Origin: Treponema sp. UBA7570
Lineage (GTDB): Bacteria; Spirochaetota; Spirochaetia; Treponematales; Treponemataceae
Direction of reading: 5' to 3'
Assembly (NCBI GenBank): GCA_002477955.1
Contig: DLLE01000032.1
Location: 1-31,344, forward strand
DNA length: 31,344 nt
Positions 14,415 through 23,064 of this stretch are shown here, piece by piece. How positions within the stretch are numbered: the stretch's first letter is position 1; every line of letters begins with the position of its first letter. Under the pieces are notes generated by a model, which made no database searches, was not told the DNA's origin, and saw only the letters and a list, made by a program, of their open reading frames with translations. A program made the translations under genes and the position numbers.

Positions 14415-15077
14415 ATGAGTACACAATTTTCTCTTAATGAAAAAATAGTTTACCCTTCACAGGGTGTTGGTGAAGTCAAAGAAATTTTTGAAAGAAAAAA
14501 CGGCGACTTGACCGTTCAGTATTACAGAATTTATCTTGAAGTTTCGGATATGATTGTAATGGTTCCAGTTGCAAATTCTGAAAAACTTGGACTTAGAAAA
14601 ATCGTTTCTGCTGACGAAGCTCAAAAATCACTTGAACTTTTAGGTCAGCCGGTAGAATCTGTCACTTCTGATTGGAAACAGCGCTATCAGGACAACTTGA
14701 ATCTCCTTAAAAAAGGAAGCATTGAAGATATTACAAATATTGTCCGCACTCTTTATCACCGCTCAAAGGTAAAAGAGTTGCCGATTCAGGAACGCAAACT
14801 TTACGATACTGCACGCAAACTTTTGGCAGACGAAATTGCAATTGCATTTGGAATTTCATCAAAAGAAGTTGAATCTATGCTCCATGCAAAGCTCGAACCG
14901 CTCAATGCTCTTCATGAAAAGAAAGCGATTCAGATTGACGACGACGATGACGATGATGAATTCGGAGATGAGCTCGGCGGCTCTTCAGGTTCTATGAGCG
15001 ACGATGATAACTCTGACGATTCCGATGACTCTGACAATTCTGACTCAGACGACGATGGAGATGATGACGAAGATTAG
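14415..15077 (+). CDS. carD: CarD-family RNA polymerase-binding regulator with acidic tail
   Basis: CarD/CdnL proteins bind the RNA polymerase beta subunit and stabilise open promoter complexes. The 220-residue protein has the N-terminal Tudor-like domain (about 1-65: EKIVYPSQGVGEVKEIFER, YYRIYLEVSDMIVMVP) and a helical C-terminal domain (about 70-165) with LYHRSKVKELPIQERKLYDT, matching the family. Unusually, residues ~175-220 form a low-complexity Asp/Ser tail with runs of Asp, which CarD proteins normally lack. No ribosome site is seen, and the promoter points to a leaderless start. Its last bases overlap the ispDF start, so the two genes form an operon. Tail function is unknown; it could mimic nucleic acid or tune DNA contact. 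Confidence 0.92.
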   Translation: MSTQFSLNEKIVYPSQGVGEVKEIFERKNGDLTVQYYRIYLEVSDMIVMVPVANSEKLGLRKIVSADEAQKSLELLGQPVESVTSDWKQRYQDNLNLLKKGSIEDITNIVRTLYHRSKVKELPIQERKLYDTARKLLADEIAIAFGISSKEVESMLHAKLEPLNALHEKKAIQIDDDDDDDEFGDELGGSSGSMSDDDNSDDSDDSDNSDSDDDGDDDED

Positions 15078-16326
15078 CCGTTCAAACGAAGAACTGGCGC
15101 TAATTGTTGTTGCTGCCGGTTCTTCAAGCCGAATGGGCGGCATAAAAAAAGAATATCTTCCTCTAGAATCTGGAACCGTACTTTCTACCGCTGTAAAGGC
15201 TTTTTTAAGAGTTTTCCCATTTTCTGCTGTGGCTGTAACTTTTCCAAATCAAGAAAATACGGAACTTTTAAAACTCGCAGAAGAAAAATGCAAAAACGCT
15301 CTTTTTAAAGATAAAGAGCTTAATAGAATTGCAAGTAACACAGAATTTGTTTTTGTTCCAGGAGGAGAAAGCAGACAGGCTAGCGTTTTTAACGCCCTGC
15401 TGAAAATAAAAACGAATTTTCCAAATTCAAATCCAATTGTATTTATACACGACGGCGCACGGCCTTTTGTTTCAGAAAAAATAATCAATTCAACTTTTAC
15501 CGCAGTTCAAAAATACGGCGCCTCTGCTCCAGGGATTCAACCTACAGACACTCAGAACGAAATTGATGAAAATGGCTTTATAAGACGGCATCTGGTGCGA
15601 AGTCAATTAACAGCTGTTCAAACTCCGCAGGTTTTTATGCTGAATGAACTTGTCGAAGCGCATAAAAAAGCAAAAAAAACAAAAAAAGAATACACAGACG
15701 ACACTGAAATTTGGGATTTATTTGTTCCTGAGGGAAAGGTAAAAATCGTAGACGGCGACATTAAAAATAAAAAAATTACATATAAAGAAGACTTTTTTAC
15801 AAAGTCAGAAATAGATACGAAAAAATCAAACGAAACAACAAAAGGAAACACAATGATTCGGACCGGTCTTGGATACGACAAACATGCGCTTATTGCCGGA
15901 CGTGCTCTTATGCTTGGCGGAATAAAATTTGACAGCGAAATTGGTGAAGACGGCCATTCTGACGGCGATGTTCTTCTGCATGCAATTACGGACGCTCTTC
16001 TTGGGGCCTGTGGAATGGGCGACATTGGTTCTTTTTTTCCTCCAAGCGATCAAAAATGGAAAGACGCAGATTCAAAAATGCTTTTAGGAACAGTTTGGAA
16101 TAAAATTACGCTAGAAGGCTGGAAACTTGAAAATCTTGACTGTGTAATTGCCCTCGAAAAACCAAAATTTCTTCCGCGCAGACAGGAAGTTATCGACTCG
16201 ATTGCAAAAATTCTCCATGTTGAAAAAAATCAAGTTTTTGTAAAAGCAAAAACAGGAGAAAAACTTGGAGATGTAGGACAAAGCCGTGCTGTAGAAGTCT
16301 GGGCTACCTGTCTTCTTTCAAAATAA
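15064..16326 (+). CDS. ispDF: Bifunctional IspD/IspF isoprenoid enzyme (MEP pathway)
   Basis: This fusion catalyses two steps of the non-mevalonate isoprenoid pathway. The IspD half (about 8-240, cytidylyltransferase) has VVAAGSSSRMGGIKKEY (15-31), FIHDGARPFVS (127-137), QTPQVF (186-191) and YTDDTEIW. The IspF half (about 264-420, cyclodiphosphate synthase) has GYDKH (Asp272, His274), HSDGDVLLHAITDAL (His306) and AKTGEKLGDVGQ. IspE normally acts between them. Candidate starts are ATGs at 15055, 15061 and 15064, all inside the end of carD; 15064 is chosen because GGAG (15057-15060) precedes it closely. The longer frame from 15004 is only a shadow of the carD tail. An internal ATG at 15853 with AAGGA could yield IspF alone. 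Confidence 0.95.
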   Translation: MTKISRSNEELALIVVAAGSSSRMGGIKKEYLPLESGTVLSTAVKAFLRVFPFSAVAVTFPNQENTELLKLAEEKCKNALFKDKELNRIASNTEFVFVPGGESRQASVFNALLKIKTNFPNSNPIVFIHDGARPFVSEKIINSTFTAVQKYGASAPGIQPTDTQNEIDENGFIRRHLVRSQLTAVQTPQVFMLNELVEAHKKAKKTKKEYTDDTEIWDLFVPEGKVKIVDGDIKNKKITYKEDFFTKSEIDTKKSNETTKGNTMIRTGLGYDKHALIAGRALMLGGIKFDSEIGEDGHSDGDVLLHAITDALLGACGMGDIGSFFPPSDQKWKDADSKMLLGTVWNKITLEGWKLENLDCVIALEKPKFLPRRQEVIDSIAKILHVEKNQVFVKAKTGEKLGDVGQSRAVEVWATCLLSK

Positions 16327-16354
16327 CCTGTATTTCACACCTGCTTTCGGGCAA

Positions 16355-16385
16355 TAATAAAAAAGCGGGCACTTTTTGTGTCCGC
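16355..16385 (-). terminator. Terminator between ispDF and the coiled-coil gene
   Basis: GCGGGCAC (16365-16372) pairs with GTGTCCGC (16378-16385), with one G-U pair. Six T-equivalents follow on the minus strand, so it mainly ends the coiled-coil gene; it may also stop ispDF transcripts. Confidence 0.75.
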
Positions 16386-16413
16386 TATAGTTTCATATTT
16401 TTAGTAGCATTTT

Positions 16414-19400
16414 TTAATTCATAAAACCGTTGCCTTCGACAAGAAGGTCGATTTCGCCTACGCTGCGCTTAAGCCGTTTGGCAATTTCTTCGTTTGACCA
16501 GCCCTTTCTGTGCAAAGAAATTACCGATTCTCTCAACGCCAGTGAAATTCCCTCTTCTTTTTCCATTGGATTTTCTTTTAAATCCTGTTTTGTAATTTCA
16601 AGAAGAAGGTTCATTTTTTTGTCAATTTCAGTTTCGAGTGTGTGAAGCCTTGTTTCTGTACGGGCAATTCCTTCACGTCCTGTCTGAACTTGTTTTACAC
16701 GCTCCTCCGTTTCGGTCAAGATATTCTGCAAAGATGACAATTGCTCAACTGCGTCGCTGATTTTTGAACGGTTACTGACAAGACTGTCAATATTTTTCTG
16801 AACATCTTCAATCTGGCGAGGGAAACTATCTACATGGCGATTTGCATCGTTAAGACGAAGTTCTAGCGATTTTAGCTGATCGAAAGTTTTATCAACTTCT
16901 CCGGCAATTGCTTCGATTTGGCTGCCCTTTGTTTCAAGACGGTCGTAACGGTTGGAAATATCTCCGAGAGTCTCCTGAAATTTTCTGACATCAAGCTGAA
17001 TCGAAGTGAGCTGATCACTTGTCGAGTTTAGTTCTTCGATTTTTTGATCCATTGTTGAACTCAATTCGACAAGTTTTGCAAAGTTCTTTTCAATTCCATC
17101 AATTCTAATTTTTTCGCTATTAAATTTCTGAAGTTTTGAATTGACATCATCGTTCATATTTTGAATTAAATTGAAACTTGCAGACAGTTCATTTACGGTC
17201 GTCTGAAAATTTTCTACACGGGTAATTTCGTTTTTGAGTTCGTCAAGTTCCGATTCAAGCTGAGCTTTTAATTGATCCGCTTTTTGATAAACCTGCATCT
17301 GTGTCGAGAAAGCTTTTACTTCGCGGTCAATTTCGCTCATTCGGGTTTGCAAATCAGCGGCGTCATTTTGCATTCTCATTACGAGCTCCGCCTGATGAGT
17401 GTCGTTGGCCTCGTTTGCTTCCTGAATTTTAGTACGAAGTTCCCTCAAAACCTTTTCAGAATCTGCGCTCTGCTCTTTTACACGGCGCTGAGTTTCGTTG
17501 AGCATATCCTCGTAAGATTTGTTCATCTGCGCAACAATAGATTCGGAACGCTCTTTATATGAAGAAATTGAATCTTCAACATCTTTTTTCAGATTTTCAA
17601 TCGTCTGGCTAAGTTCAAGCTGTTCGTTTTTTGTTTCCGTCCTGAAATTTTCAATATTTTGATTCAAATCGTCCTTAAAAGCAGAAATTTTTTGTTCAGA
17701 ACTTTCCTTTACGCCGTTCAGCTGGTCGCTAAACATAGTTTTTGCCTGATCAAACTGATTTTTTAACTGACCGCGCCAAACATTGAATTCACCAAGCATA
17801 GCATCAATTCCATTCTGGTTTGTGTCTGCATGGGCTTTTACAGTCTCTGCAAGTTCCATAAGTCTTGATTGAATATCTTTTTCGGCTTTTTCAAGCTGAC
17901 CGTCCATCCGCTGAGCATATGCGTCAAGCGAATTTTTTACAAAATTGCCTTGGCCTTCTGTCGCTTCGTGCAGTTTTGTCCGGCTCTCGTCCGCGTAAGC
18001 TTTTACAGACTGTTCGATTTCGTCAATTCTGGCACGCAAAGACTGAGCGGAATTTTCGATTCCTGTCTGCACATTCTGCAGCTGGCTCTGATTTTTTGCG
18101 GAAATTTCTGAAAGTTGATTTTTTAATTCTTCGTTATGCCGATTTTCAATTTCGCGTCTTGAACTTTCATATTCGGAGCTGAGGACGGCAAGCTTGGAAT
18201 CCATGCTATTTTTCCAAGAATTTAAATCTTCTGTAATCGAATCCCCGCGTTTTTTTAAGTCGTCGCCAAATTTCATCTCAAAATCAGCAAGTGTCGCACT
18301 GACATTGTCGCTTGCGGTCGCTTTTATTGAATCGAGATCTTTTTCAAGATTTTCAATTTGGACGGTAATTTCTTCATTATTGCGTTTGATTGCAGATTCA
18401 AACTGAGACTGCTGGTCTTTCTGAGCTTTTGAAAACTGGTTAAAATCAGAGACAACTGAATTTTGAGTGCGTTCAAGCGCGGTTCTGAGATTGTTTTCCA
18501 AAGTATCAATGTCGCTTGCCGTCGTCTGCAGTTTGTTAAAGCGGTATTCCATGTTGTTGCGGTATTCTTCAAGCTGCTTGTCAACATTTGCCAGAAGTTC
18601 CGTCTGCTTTGCGTCGTATGCCGAAGAAATGCGCGTCATGGTGTCGCTGAGCATTTTGTTAATTCCAGCAATTTTTTCGTCTGCCTGAGACTGAAAGCCT
18701 TTGAGCTTTTCATTTGCCTCTTCAGCCGCATTTTTAATCGTCTGAGCAGTTGCGGCCGCTCCTGTCTGACTGTCAGACATTGATTTTTGAATCTGTTCAA
18801 CCGCAGCATTCAATTCCTGATTCAAGGCAGAAACGCGGGAATTTACATTTTTTTCGATTGCGTTGATTTTTTCTTCGACGGTCGCTTCGTAAGTATTAAG
18901 GTGCTTTTCTGCAATTTCCTGAAAACGGACAAAAGCCGCCTGTTCTTTTTCGTCCGCATCGGTAACCGATTTCTCGTACAAATTTCCATATCGTGAACGA
19001 ATTTCTGAAGTCTGTTTTTCAAAAATTTCACGGAGGTTTTCAAGATTTTTTTCGTTGCTTTCTGATTCAGACTTGATTTCTTCAACCGTCTGGCTCGTAT
19101 TTTGAGCAAAAGTCTTTATCTGCTTATCAAAAGAAGAAACCTGCTGCTGGAACAAATTCTCGAGGGCTGCAATTTTTGACTCAAGCGATTTTGAAAGATT
19201 TTCGGTTTTTACGCTCAGATTTGAAGAAAACTCTCCCGTTTTTTTTCTAAATTCGCCTTCAAGAATTGAAGTTTTTTCGTTTATTGAATTTGCAAAAGCA
19301 GAATTTTTCTGCTCAAGGGATTTTTGAATTTCCGCAATCTTTAAATTCTGCTGTTTTAAAAGCTCTTCTGTGCGTTCATTTACGTTTTTTATAAACGACT

Positions 19401-20124
19401 CTGCCCTAAACTTTGCCTGTTCTGTAAGTTTTTTGAATGCCGCGTCTTCGAGATTCTGCGCTTTTTGAGCCGCATTGTCGTAAGCAGATTTTATTCCTTT
19501 TTCAATTTTATCAAGAATCTGCTCTGAATGAGCCGACGCAGCCTGAACATTTTTTTCAATTTGAGAAGCCTTGTCGTTGAATTTTGTAAGCATGTCAGCG
19601 CCAAGAACCTTGAGACTGTCATTATTCTTTGTTCTGAATTCTGTAATAATCTGCGGAATTTTTTTCTCTAAATCCTCAACGGATTTTTTTCCGGACTCGA
19701 TTTTTGCATTGAGTTTTTCAACAATCACGCTTTCTTTTTTTACAGCCTGAAGATTTTCTTCAACACGGTCAGTCATTTCCATTAGTTCGTGAATGGCTTT
19801 TCCGTAGGCATCGACTTTTTTTGCAATGTTCGTAACTGCATCAAACTGGCCGTCAAAATTCTGGCTTATATTCTGAAAATCCGCAATCTGTTTTTCAATT
19901 CGTTTTACGGCAGCGGCCGCAGAAGTATGATGAGCATCCCATTCTGCCGAAAGTCCATTCAACTTTGAAGTTTGTTCCTTAAAATATTCATTAAGCTGAT
20001 TGATACGAGAATCCGCATAATGTTTTACTTTGTTCATTGAATTGTTTTCTCTATCCAACGAATGTAAAACAAAGACAACAGCAACAGCAACAGCCGTAGA
20101 AATAAGAATTGCAAGAAGAGTCAT
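16414..20124 (-). CDS. Large membrane-anchored coiled-coil protein (SpiroCoCo type)
   Basis: The 1,236-residue protein begins with one transmembrane helix (about 2-23, LLAILISTAVAVAVVFVLH) and then runs almost wholly as heptad-rich coiled coil, with motifs such as ENLKKDVEDSISSYKERSES and many Gln, Glu, Lys and Ala. The last ~45 residues change character: LRESVISLHRKGWSNEEIAK followed by RLKRSVGEIDLLVEG looks like a helix-turn-helix of the kind ending some Gram-positive DUF6115/SwrB-type proteins. It fits the spirochaete SpiroCoCo family, whose role is unknown; a structural role along the cell cylinder or flagella is speculation. The ATG at 20124 follows GGGGAAA; a GTG three codons earlier is the alternative. 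Gene order suggests its own transcript. Confidence 0.88.
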   Translation of the reverse strand: MTLLAILISTAVAVAVVFVLHSLDRENNSMNKVKHYADSRINQLNEYFKEQTSKLNGLSAEWDAHHTSAAAAVKRIEKQIADFQNISQNFDGQFDAVTNIAKKVDAYGKAIHELMEMTDRVEENLQAVKKESVIVEKLNAKIESGKKSVEDLEKKIPQIITEFRTKNNDSLKVLGADMLTKFNDKASQIEKNVQAASAHSEQILDKIEKGIKSAYDNAAQKAQNLEDAAFKKLTEQAKFRAESFIKNVNERTEELLKQQNLKIAEIQKSLEQKNSAFANSINEKTSILEGEFRKKTGEFSSNLSVKTENLSKSLESKIAALENLFQQQVSSFDKQIKTFAQNTSQTVEEIKSESESNEKNLENLREIFEKQTSEIRSRYGNLYEKSVTDADEKEQAAFVRFQEIAEKHLNTYEATVEEKINAIEKNVNSRVSALNQELNAAVEQIQKSMSDSQTGAAATAQTIKNAAEEANEKLKGFQSQADEKIAGINKMLSDTMTRISSAYDAKQTELLANVDKQLEEYRNNMEYRFNKLQTTASDIDTLENNLRTALERTQNSVVSDFNQFSKAQKDQQSQFESAIKRNNEEITVQIENLEKDLDSIKATASDNVSATLADFEMKFGDDLKKRGDSITEDLNSWKNSMDSKLAVLSSEYESSRREIENRHNEELKNQLSEISAKNQSQLQNVQTGIENSAQSLRARIDEIEQSVKAYADESRTKLHEATEGQGNFVKNSLDAYAQRMDGQLEKAEKDIQSRLMELAETVKAHADTNQNGIDAMLGEFNVWRGQLKNQFDQAKTMFSDQLNGVKESSEQKISAFKDDLNQNIENFRTETKNEQLELSQTIENLKKDVEDSISSYKERSESIVAQMNKSYEDMLNETQRRVKEQSADSEKVLRELRTKIQEANEANDTHQAELVMRMQNDAADLQTRMSEIDREVKAFSTQMQVYQKADQLKAQLESELDELKNEITRVENFQTTVNELSASFNLIQNMNDDVNSKLQKFNSEKIRIDGIEKNFAKLVELSSTMDQKIEELNSTSDQLTSIQLDVRKFQETLGDISNRYDRLETKGSQIEAIAGEVDKTFDQLKSLELRLNDANRHVDSFPRQIEDVQKNIDSLVSNRSKISDAVEQLSSLQNILTETEERVKQVQTGREGIARTETRLHTLETEIDKKMNLLLEITKQDLKENPMEKEEGISLALRESVISLHRKGWSNEEIAKRLKRSVGEIDLLVEGNGFMN

Positions 20125-20283
20125 TTTCCCCACCCAAAAAAACAGACTTTTTTTAATCTTAGAAGTTTAATGCTCAAAACCGCACAAAATTACGGTCAAA
20201 GCTGAATAATTTATTTTTATGGAAAAGATTTTTAGGATTTTCTAAAAACAGCCATCAGCAAATTTTTAGAGAATTCTATAGAA

Positions 20284-20955
20284 TTATTTTATCACAATTT
20301 CTGTCAATTGACGATAGTTTGAAAAATTTATATCGGCAGATTTTAAAGGACAGTGAAAAATTTTCCGCCAAAACGGCATTATGTACGCGCTCAACATTCC
20401 AGCGTTTTTTGAACCGCATACATCATATTTTATAGAATTTCCAACGTAAAGAATCTGTTCTGGCTTTAAGCCAAGTTCATTTGCAAGAATTCCGAATGGA
20501 AAAACTGAAGGTTTTAAAGCTCCAAGACGTTCTGTTCCCAAAATTACATCGCAGTAAGAAGAAAGTCCCCATAAATCGCCCTTCTGCTCCGGAGGAAAAT
20601 CCGACAAAATAGCAATTTTGAAACCGGCCTCTTTTATTTTTTTGAAAGATTCTTCAACATATTTAAAAGTTTTTATTTTCTTAAAATATGGAATAAGTCC
20701 GTCGTAGACAATTTCTTGAATTTTTTTCTTTGATTCGGCAACTGGAAGACCGGTCAATTCTGAAAAAAGACGTGCCTGATATTCATAAAAATCAGGCAAT
20801 GGCGCTGTATGGTGCAAAATTTTCCGGACTTTATTGTATTTTACGTAAAAAGCAAAATTTTTCAAAAAATATGGAATTATCCGCACATAAAACTGAGGAG
20901 AAGAATAAAGAGTTCCGTCAATATCAAATGCTACAGCAGAAATTCCATCTAACAT
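20284..20955 (-). CDS. HAD-superfamily hydrolase
   Basis: A 223-residue cytoplasmic phosphatase-like protein. All four HAD motifs are present: DIDGT (nucleophile Asp11, acid Asp13), LSDF (Ser118), LKPS (Lys148) and VGNSIKYDVCGSKNAG (Asp178). A helical cap (about 17-95) lies between motifs I and II, as in type I HAD enzymes acting on small phosphates. The substrate cannot be predicted. The ATG at 20953-20955 has only a weak AAGA upstream. It starts 56 bases after the TonB-like gene on the same strand and may be the last gene of the envelope operon, though a link in function is not obvious. Confidence 0.9.
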   Translation of the reverse strand: MLDGISAVAFDIDGTLYSSPQFYVRIIPYFLKNFAFYVKYNKVRKILHHTAPLPDFYEYQARLFSELTGLPVAESKKKIQEIVYDGLIPYFKKIKTFKYVEESFKKIKEAGFKIAILSDFPPEQKGDLWGLSSYCDVILGTERLGALKPSVFPFGILANELGLKPEQILYVGNSIKYDVCGSKNAGMLSAYIMPFWRKIFHCPLKSADINFSNYRQLTEIVIK

Positions 20956-21011
20956 TCTTCGATTATAAACAAAAGCAAAGTATTGAACAATCCGAAAAAA
21001 TTATCTTTTTT

Positions 21012-22022
21012 CTATCTTTTTTCGATTTTATACGGAAAACTTGCAGCTGCCGAAGAAGAATCCTGATTGAAGCGCCATGAAGAAATTTGTGCCGAAATCT
21101 CATTTTGAACGAGAGATGTTATTATCGCTCCTGGAGTGATTTTTATGCTATTTAAATCGACATGTCCGTTTGCAAGAACAGTAAATCTTACCGTAAGATT
21201 TTTTGTCGTATCAATTGTCGCCGATGCAGATTCCGAAAGCGCAATTACCGGCTTTACAGGCTCCAGCAAAGTTCTAGAACTTCCGTCGTTCATAAGAAGA
21301 GCGATTCTTCCGTTTGGAGCGCCCGCACTTTTTACGGTAGAACTTGCAGTAACGCCGTTACCGAAATTTGCGCTGTAAACCGCAGAAGAAATTTTTTCCA
21401 GCGCAGATGAAGTTGAATCTGAGACAGAACCTATGTTTTCGGTTTTGCTTCCGGCAACTACGGCAGAATCCTTGTCGACAGCCTTTCCAGCAGTTCCTTC
21501 AAAAATATCAGCCTTAGAGCTGTTTGCTGCAACTGGCGCAGTTGAATTTTCAGAAACGTTTTCCACCGCCTCATCATCAAACTGGCTCCAGTCAAATTCT
21601 TTTTTTGCCGGCGTTTTTTTTGTCCGTTGCTCCGCCATAAGTTCGTCTACGCTTTTTTGCAAAGTCTGAACGGCTGGTTTTTCGGAAACAGAAGATTTTT
21701 TTGATGCAGTATTCTGTTTCTGAACAGATTTTTTTTCAGAAACAGGTTTTGACATTTTTTGAGCAGATGCTTTTTGTTCGGCCTGAGTTTTTGGCGACGG
21801 TTGTTTTTTTATTTCCTGATTTTGAGGTCTTGGAGGGGCTGCTTCCTGTTTTTTTTCTGTAATTTTTGGGGTTGAATTTTCAGAAAGTGTAATTTTTACA
21901 GTTTTATAAACCTGCTTTTGAGGCAACAGCGCAAAAAGAGAAAATAAAATGCAAATAAAAATCCAAATGCCGGCAGTTCCTGTCAAAGCATATAAATTTC
22001 GTTTTTTTTGCAGTTTTGTCAT
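21012..22022 (-). CDS. TonB-like energy-transducing protein
   Basis: The 336-residue protein has TonB architecture: a short cytoplasmic N-terminus, one transmembrane helix (about 12-33, ALTGTAGIWIFICILFSLFA), a long periplasmic linker rich in Pro, Lys, Gln, Ser and Ala (about 50-230) and a small C-terminal domain (about 268-336) with VRFTVLANGHVDLNSIKITP and ISAQISSWRF, resembling TonB_C. TonB transmits force from ExbBD to an outer-membrane partner. The ATG directly abuts the exbD stop (TAA-ATG), indicating coupling. The divergent C-terminus and long linker mean TolA-like is an alternative. The neighbouring beta-barrel is the natural partner candidate. Confidence 0.82.
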   Translation of the reverse strand: MTKLQKKRNLYALTGTAGIWIFICILFSLFALLPQKQVYKTVKITLSENSTPKITEKKQEAAPPRPQNQEIKKQPSPKTQAEQKASAQKMSKPVSEKKSVQKQNTASKKSSVSEKPAVQTLQKSVDELMAEQRTKKTPAKKEFDWSQFDDEAVENVSENSTAPVAANSSKADIFEGTAGKAVDKDSAVVAGSKTENIGSVSDSTSSALEKISSAVYSANFGNGVTASSTVKSAGAPNGRIALLMNDGSSRTLLEPVKPVIALSESASATIDTTKNLTVRFTVLANGHVDLNSIKITPGAIITSLVQNEISAQISSWRFNQDSSSAAASFPYKIEKR

Positions 22023-22427
22023 TTAGTCAGTCGTCCTTAAATTCACCGAAACAAATCCATTTTTGCGTAAAACATCAAAAATTTTTACAATTGTTCCATT
22101 CGTCACTTTTTCGTCGGCTTCAAGCGTTACAGGATATTCTTCGCGCTTTTTTCCTTCGGTGTCAAAATTTTTAAGTTTTTTGTCCATGGATTGAATTGTA
22201 ATTTTTTCGTCATTAAAAAACAGTTTTCCTGTGGCAGTGGCTGTAATTGTAATTCCAGCAATTGACTGAGCTTGCGAAGTTTCGCTTTCAGGAAGATTTA
22301 CATTGATTGCAGGCAAAACGGCAAATGTCGTGGAAACCAGAAAAAACAGGATTAACTGAAAAACAACATCTATCATCGGTGTTAAATCCGCGCCAGCAGA
22401 AACACCTCTTCTTCTTCGTATTTTCAT
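22023..22427 (-). CDS. exbD: ExbD/TolR-family proton-channel subunit
   Basis: With ExbB this protein forms an inner-membrane proton-driven motor. The 134-residue sequence has a basic N-terminus (KIRRRR), then DLTPMIDVVFQLILFFLVST (14-33), in which Asp20 is the conserved proton-carrying residue of the single transmembrane helix. The periplasmic part is a small alpha/beta domain with PVTLEADEKVTNGTIVKIFD. The start overlaps the exbB stop (TAATG), and the stop abuts the next start, so exbB, exbD and tonB form a tightly coupled unit. ExbD and TolR are hard to tell apart by sequence; the TonB-like neighbour favours ExbD. Confidence 0.92.
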   Translation of the reverse strand: MKIRRRRGVSAGADLTPMIDVVFQLILFFLVSTTFAVLPAINVNLPESETSQAQSIAGITITATATGKLFFNDEKITIQSMDKKLKNFDTEGKKREEYPVTLEADEKVTNGTIVKIFDVLRKNGFVSVNLRTTD

Positions 22428-23038
22428 TAAAGCAAATGTCCTGTCAATTTTAAGACTACTTCCGTTACAGAAGATTCAAGAATTACGGTTTCTTTGTTTA
22501 CAAGACGCGTAAAATAATTTGAAAAAATCATTGAAGGAATTGCAACAAAAAGACCAGCCGCTGTCGTCACAAGAGCTTCGGCGATTGCCCCTGCCAAAAC
22601 AGCAGGATTTCCCATGCTTGCTCCAGCGCCAAGGACACCAAAAGCCTTGATGTTTCCGGTTACAGTTCCAAAAAGACCGAGCAAAGTGGAAATATTTGCA
22701 ATTGTTCCAAGAAGCGTAAGACAATGCTCATACTGCGGAATTACAACCTCCATTTCGGTTTCAACGATTTCTTTTAAATACTTGTCTTCAAGGTTCCGGA
22801 CAGAAATCGCCTTTTGCACAACCTGAGAAAATGGAGTTTCGCAGGCAACGCACAGTGCCATAGCAGCTTCGTAATCTTTTTTGAGCAAAACCGTATTCAA
22901 TTGAAGTTTTAAAAGTGAATCGTTTTTGCGCAAATTCTTAAAGTAAAGCAAACGTTCAATAATAATGTAAGTTGCAGCAATTCCACAAAGAATAATCGGA
23001 ATCATCAAAATTCCACCGGATTTTATTAAACTAAACAT
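22427..23038 (-). CDS. exbB: ExbB/TolQ/MotA-family proton-channel subunit
   Basis: This inner-membrane protein forms the pentameric shell around ExbD. The 203-residue sequence has three hydrophobic segments (about 9-32, 108-135, 147-173). The family core shows in TIANISTLLGLFGTVTGNIK with AFGVLG after it, and AGAIAEALVTTAAGLFVAIP with its polar Thr residues lining the channel. The ATG (23036-23038) follows GGGGGAAATT; a 22-codon upstream extension would overlap the beta-barrel gene and lacks a ribosome site, so it is rejected. It begins 26 bases after the barrel gene, the first of the exbB-exbD-tonB trio. Confidence 0.93.
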   Translation of the reverse strand: MFSLIKSGGILMIPIILCGIAATYIIIERLLYFKNLRKNDSLLKLQLNTVLLKKDYEAAMALCVACETPFSQVVQKAISVRNLEDKYLKEIVETEMEVVIPQYEHCLTLLGTIANISTLLGLFGTVTGNIKAFGVLGAGASMGNPAVLAGAIAEALVTTAAGLFVAIPSMIFSNYFTRLVNKETVILESSVTEVVLKLTGHLL

Positions 23039-23064
23039 TTTTAATTTCCCCCATTTTATTTCTG

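Noticed and set aside
15004..15063. N-terminal extension of IspDF beginning at 15004
   Set aside because: The Thr/Ile/Met-rich stretch is the carD acidic tail read in another frame; real IspD sequence begins after 15064.
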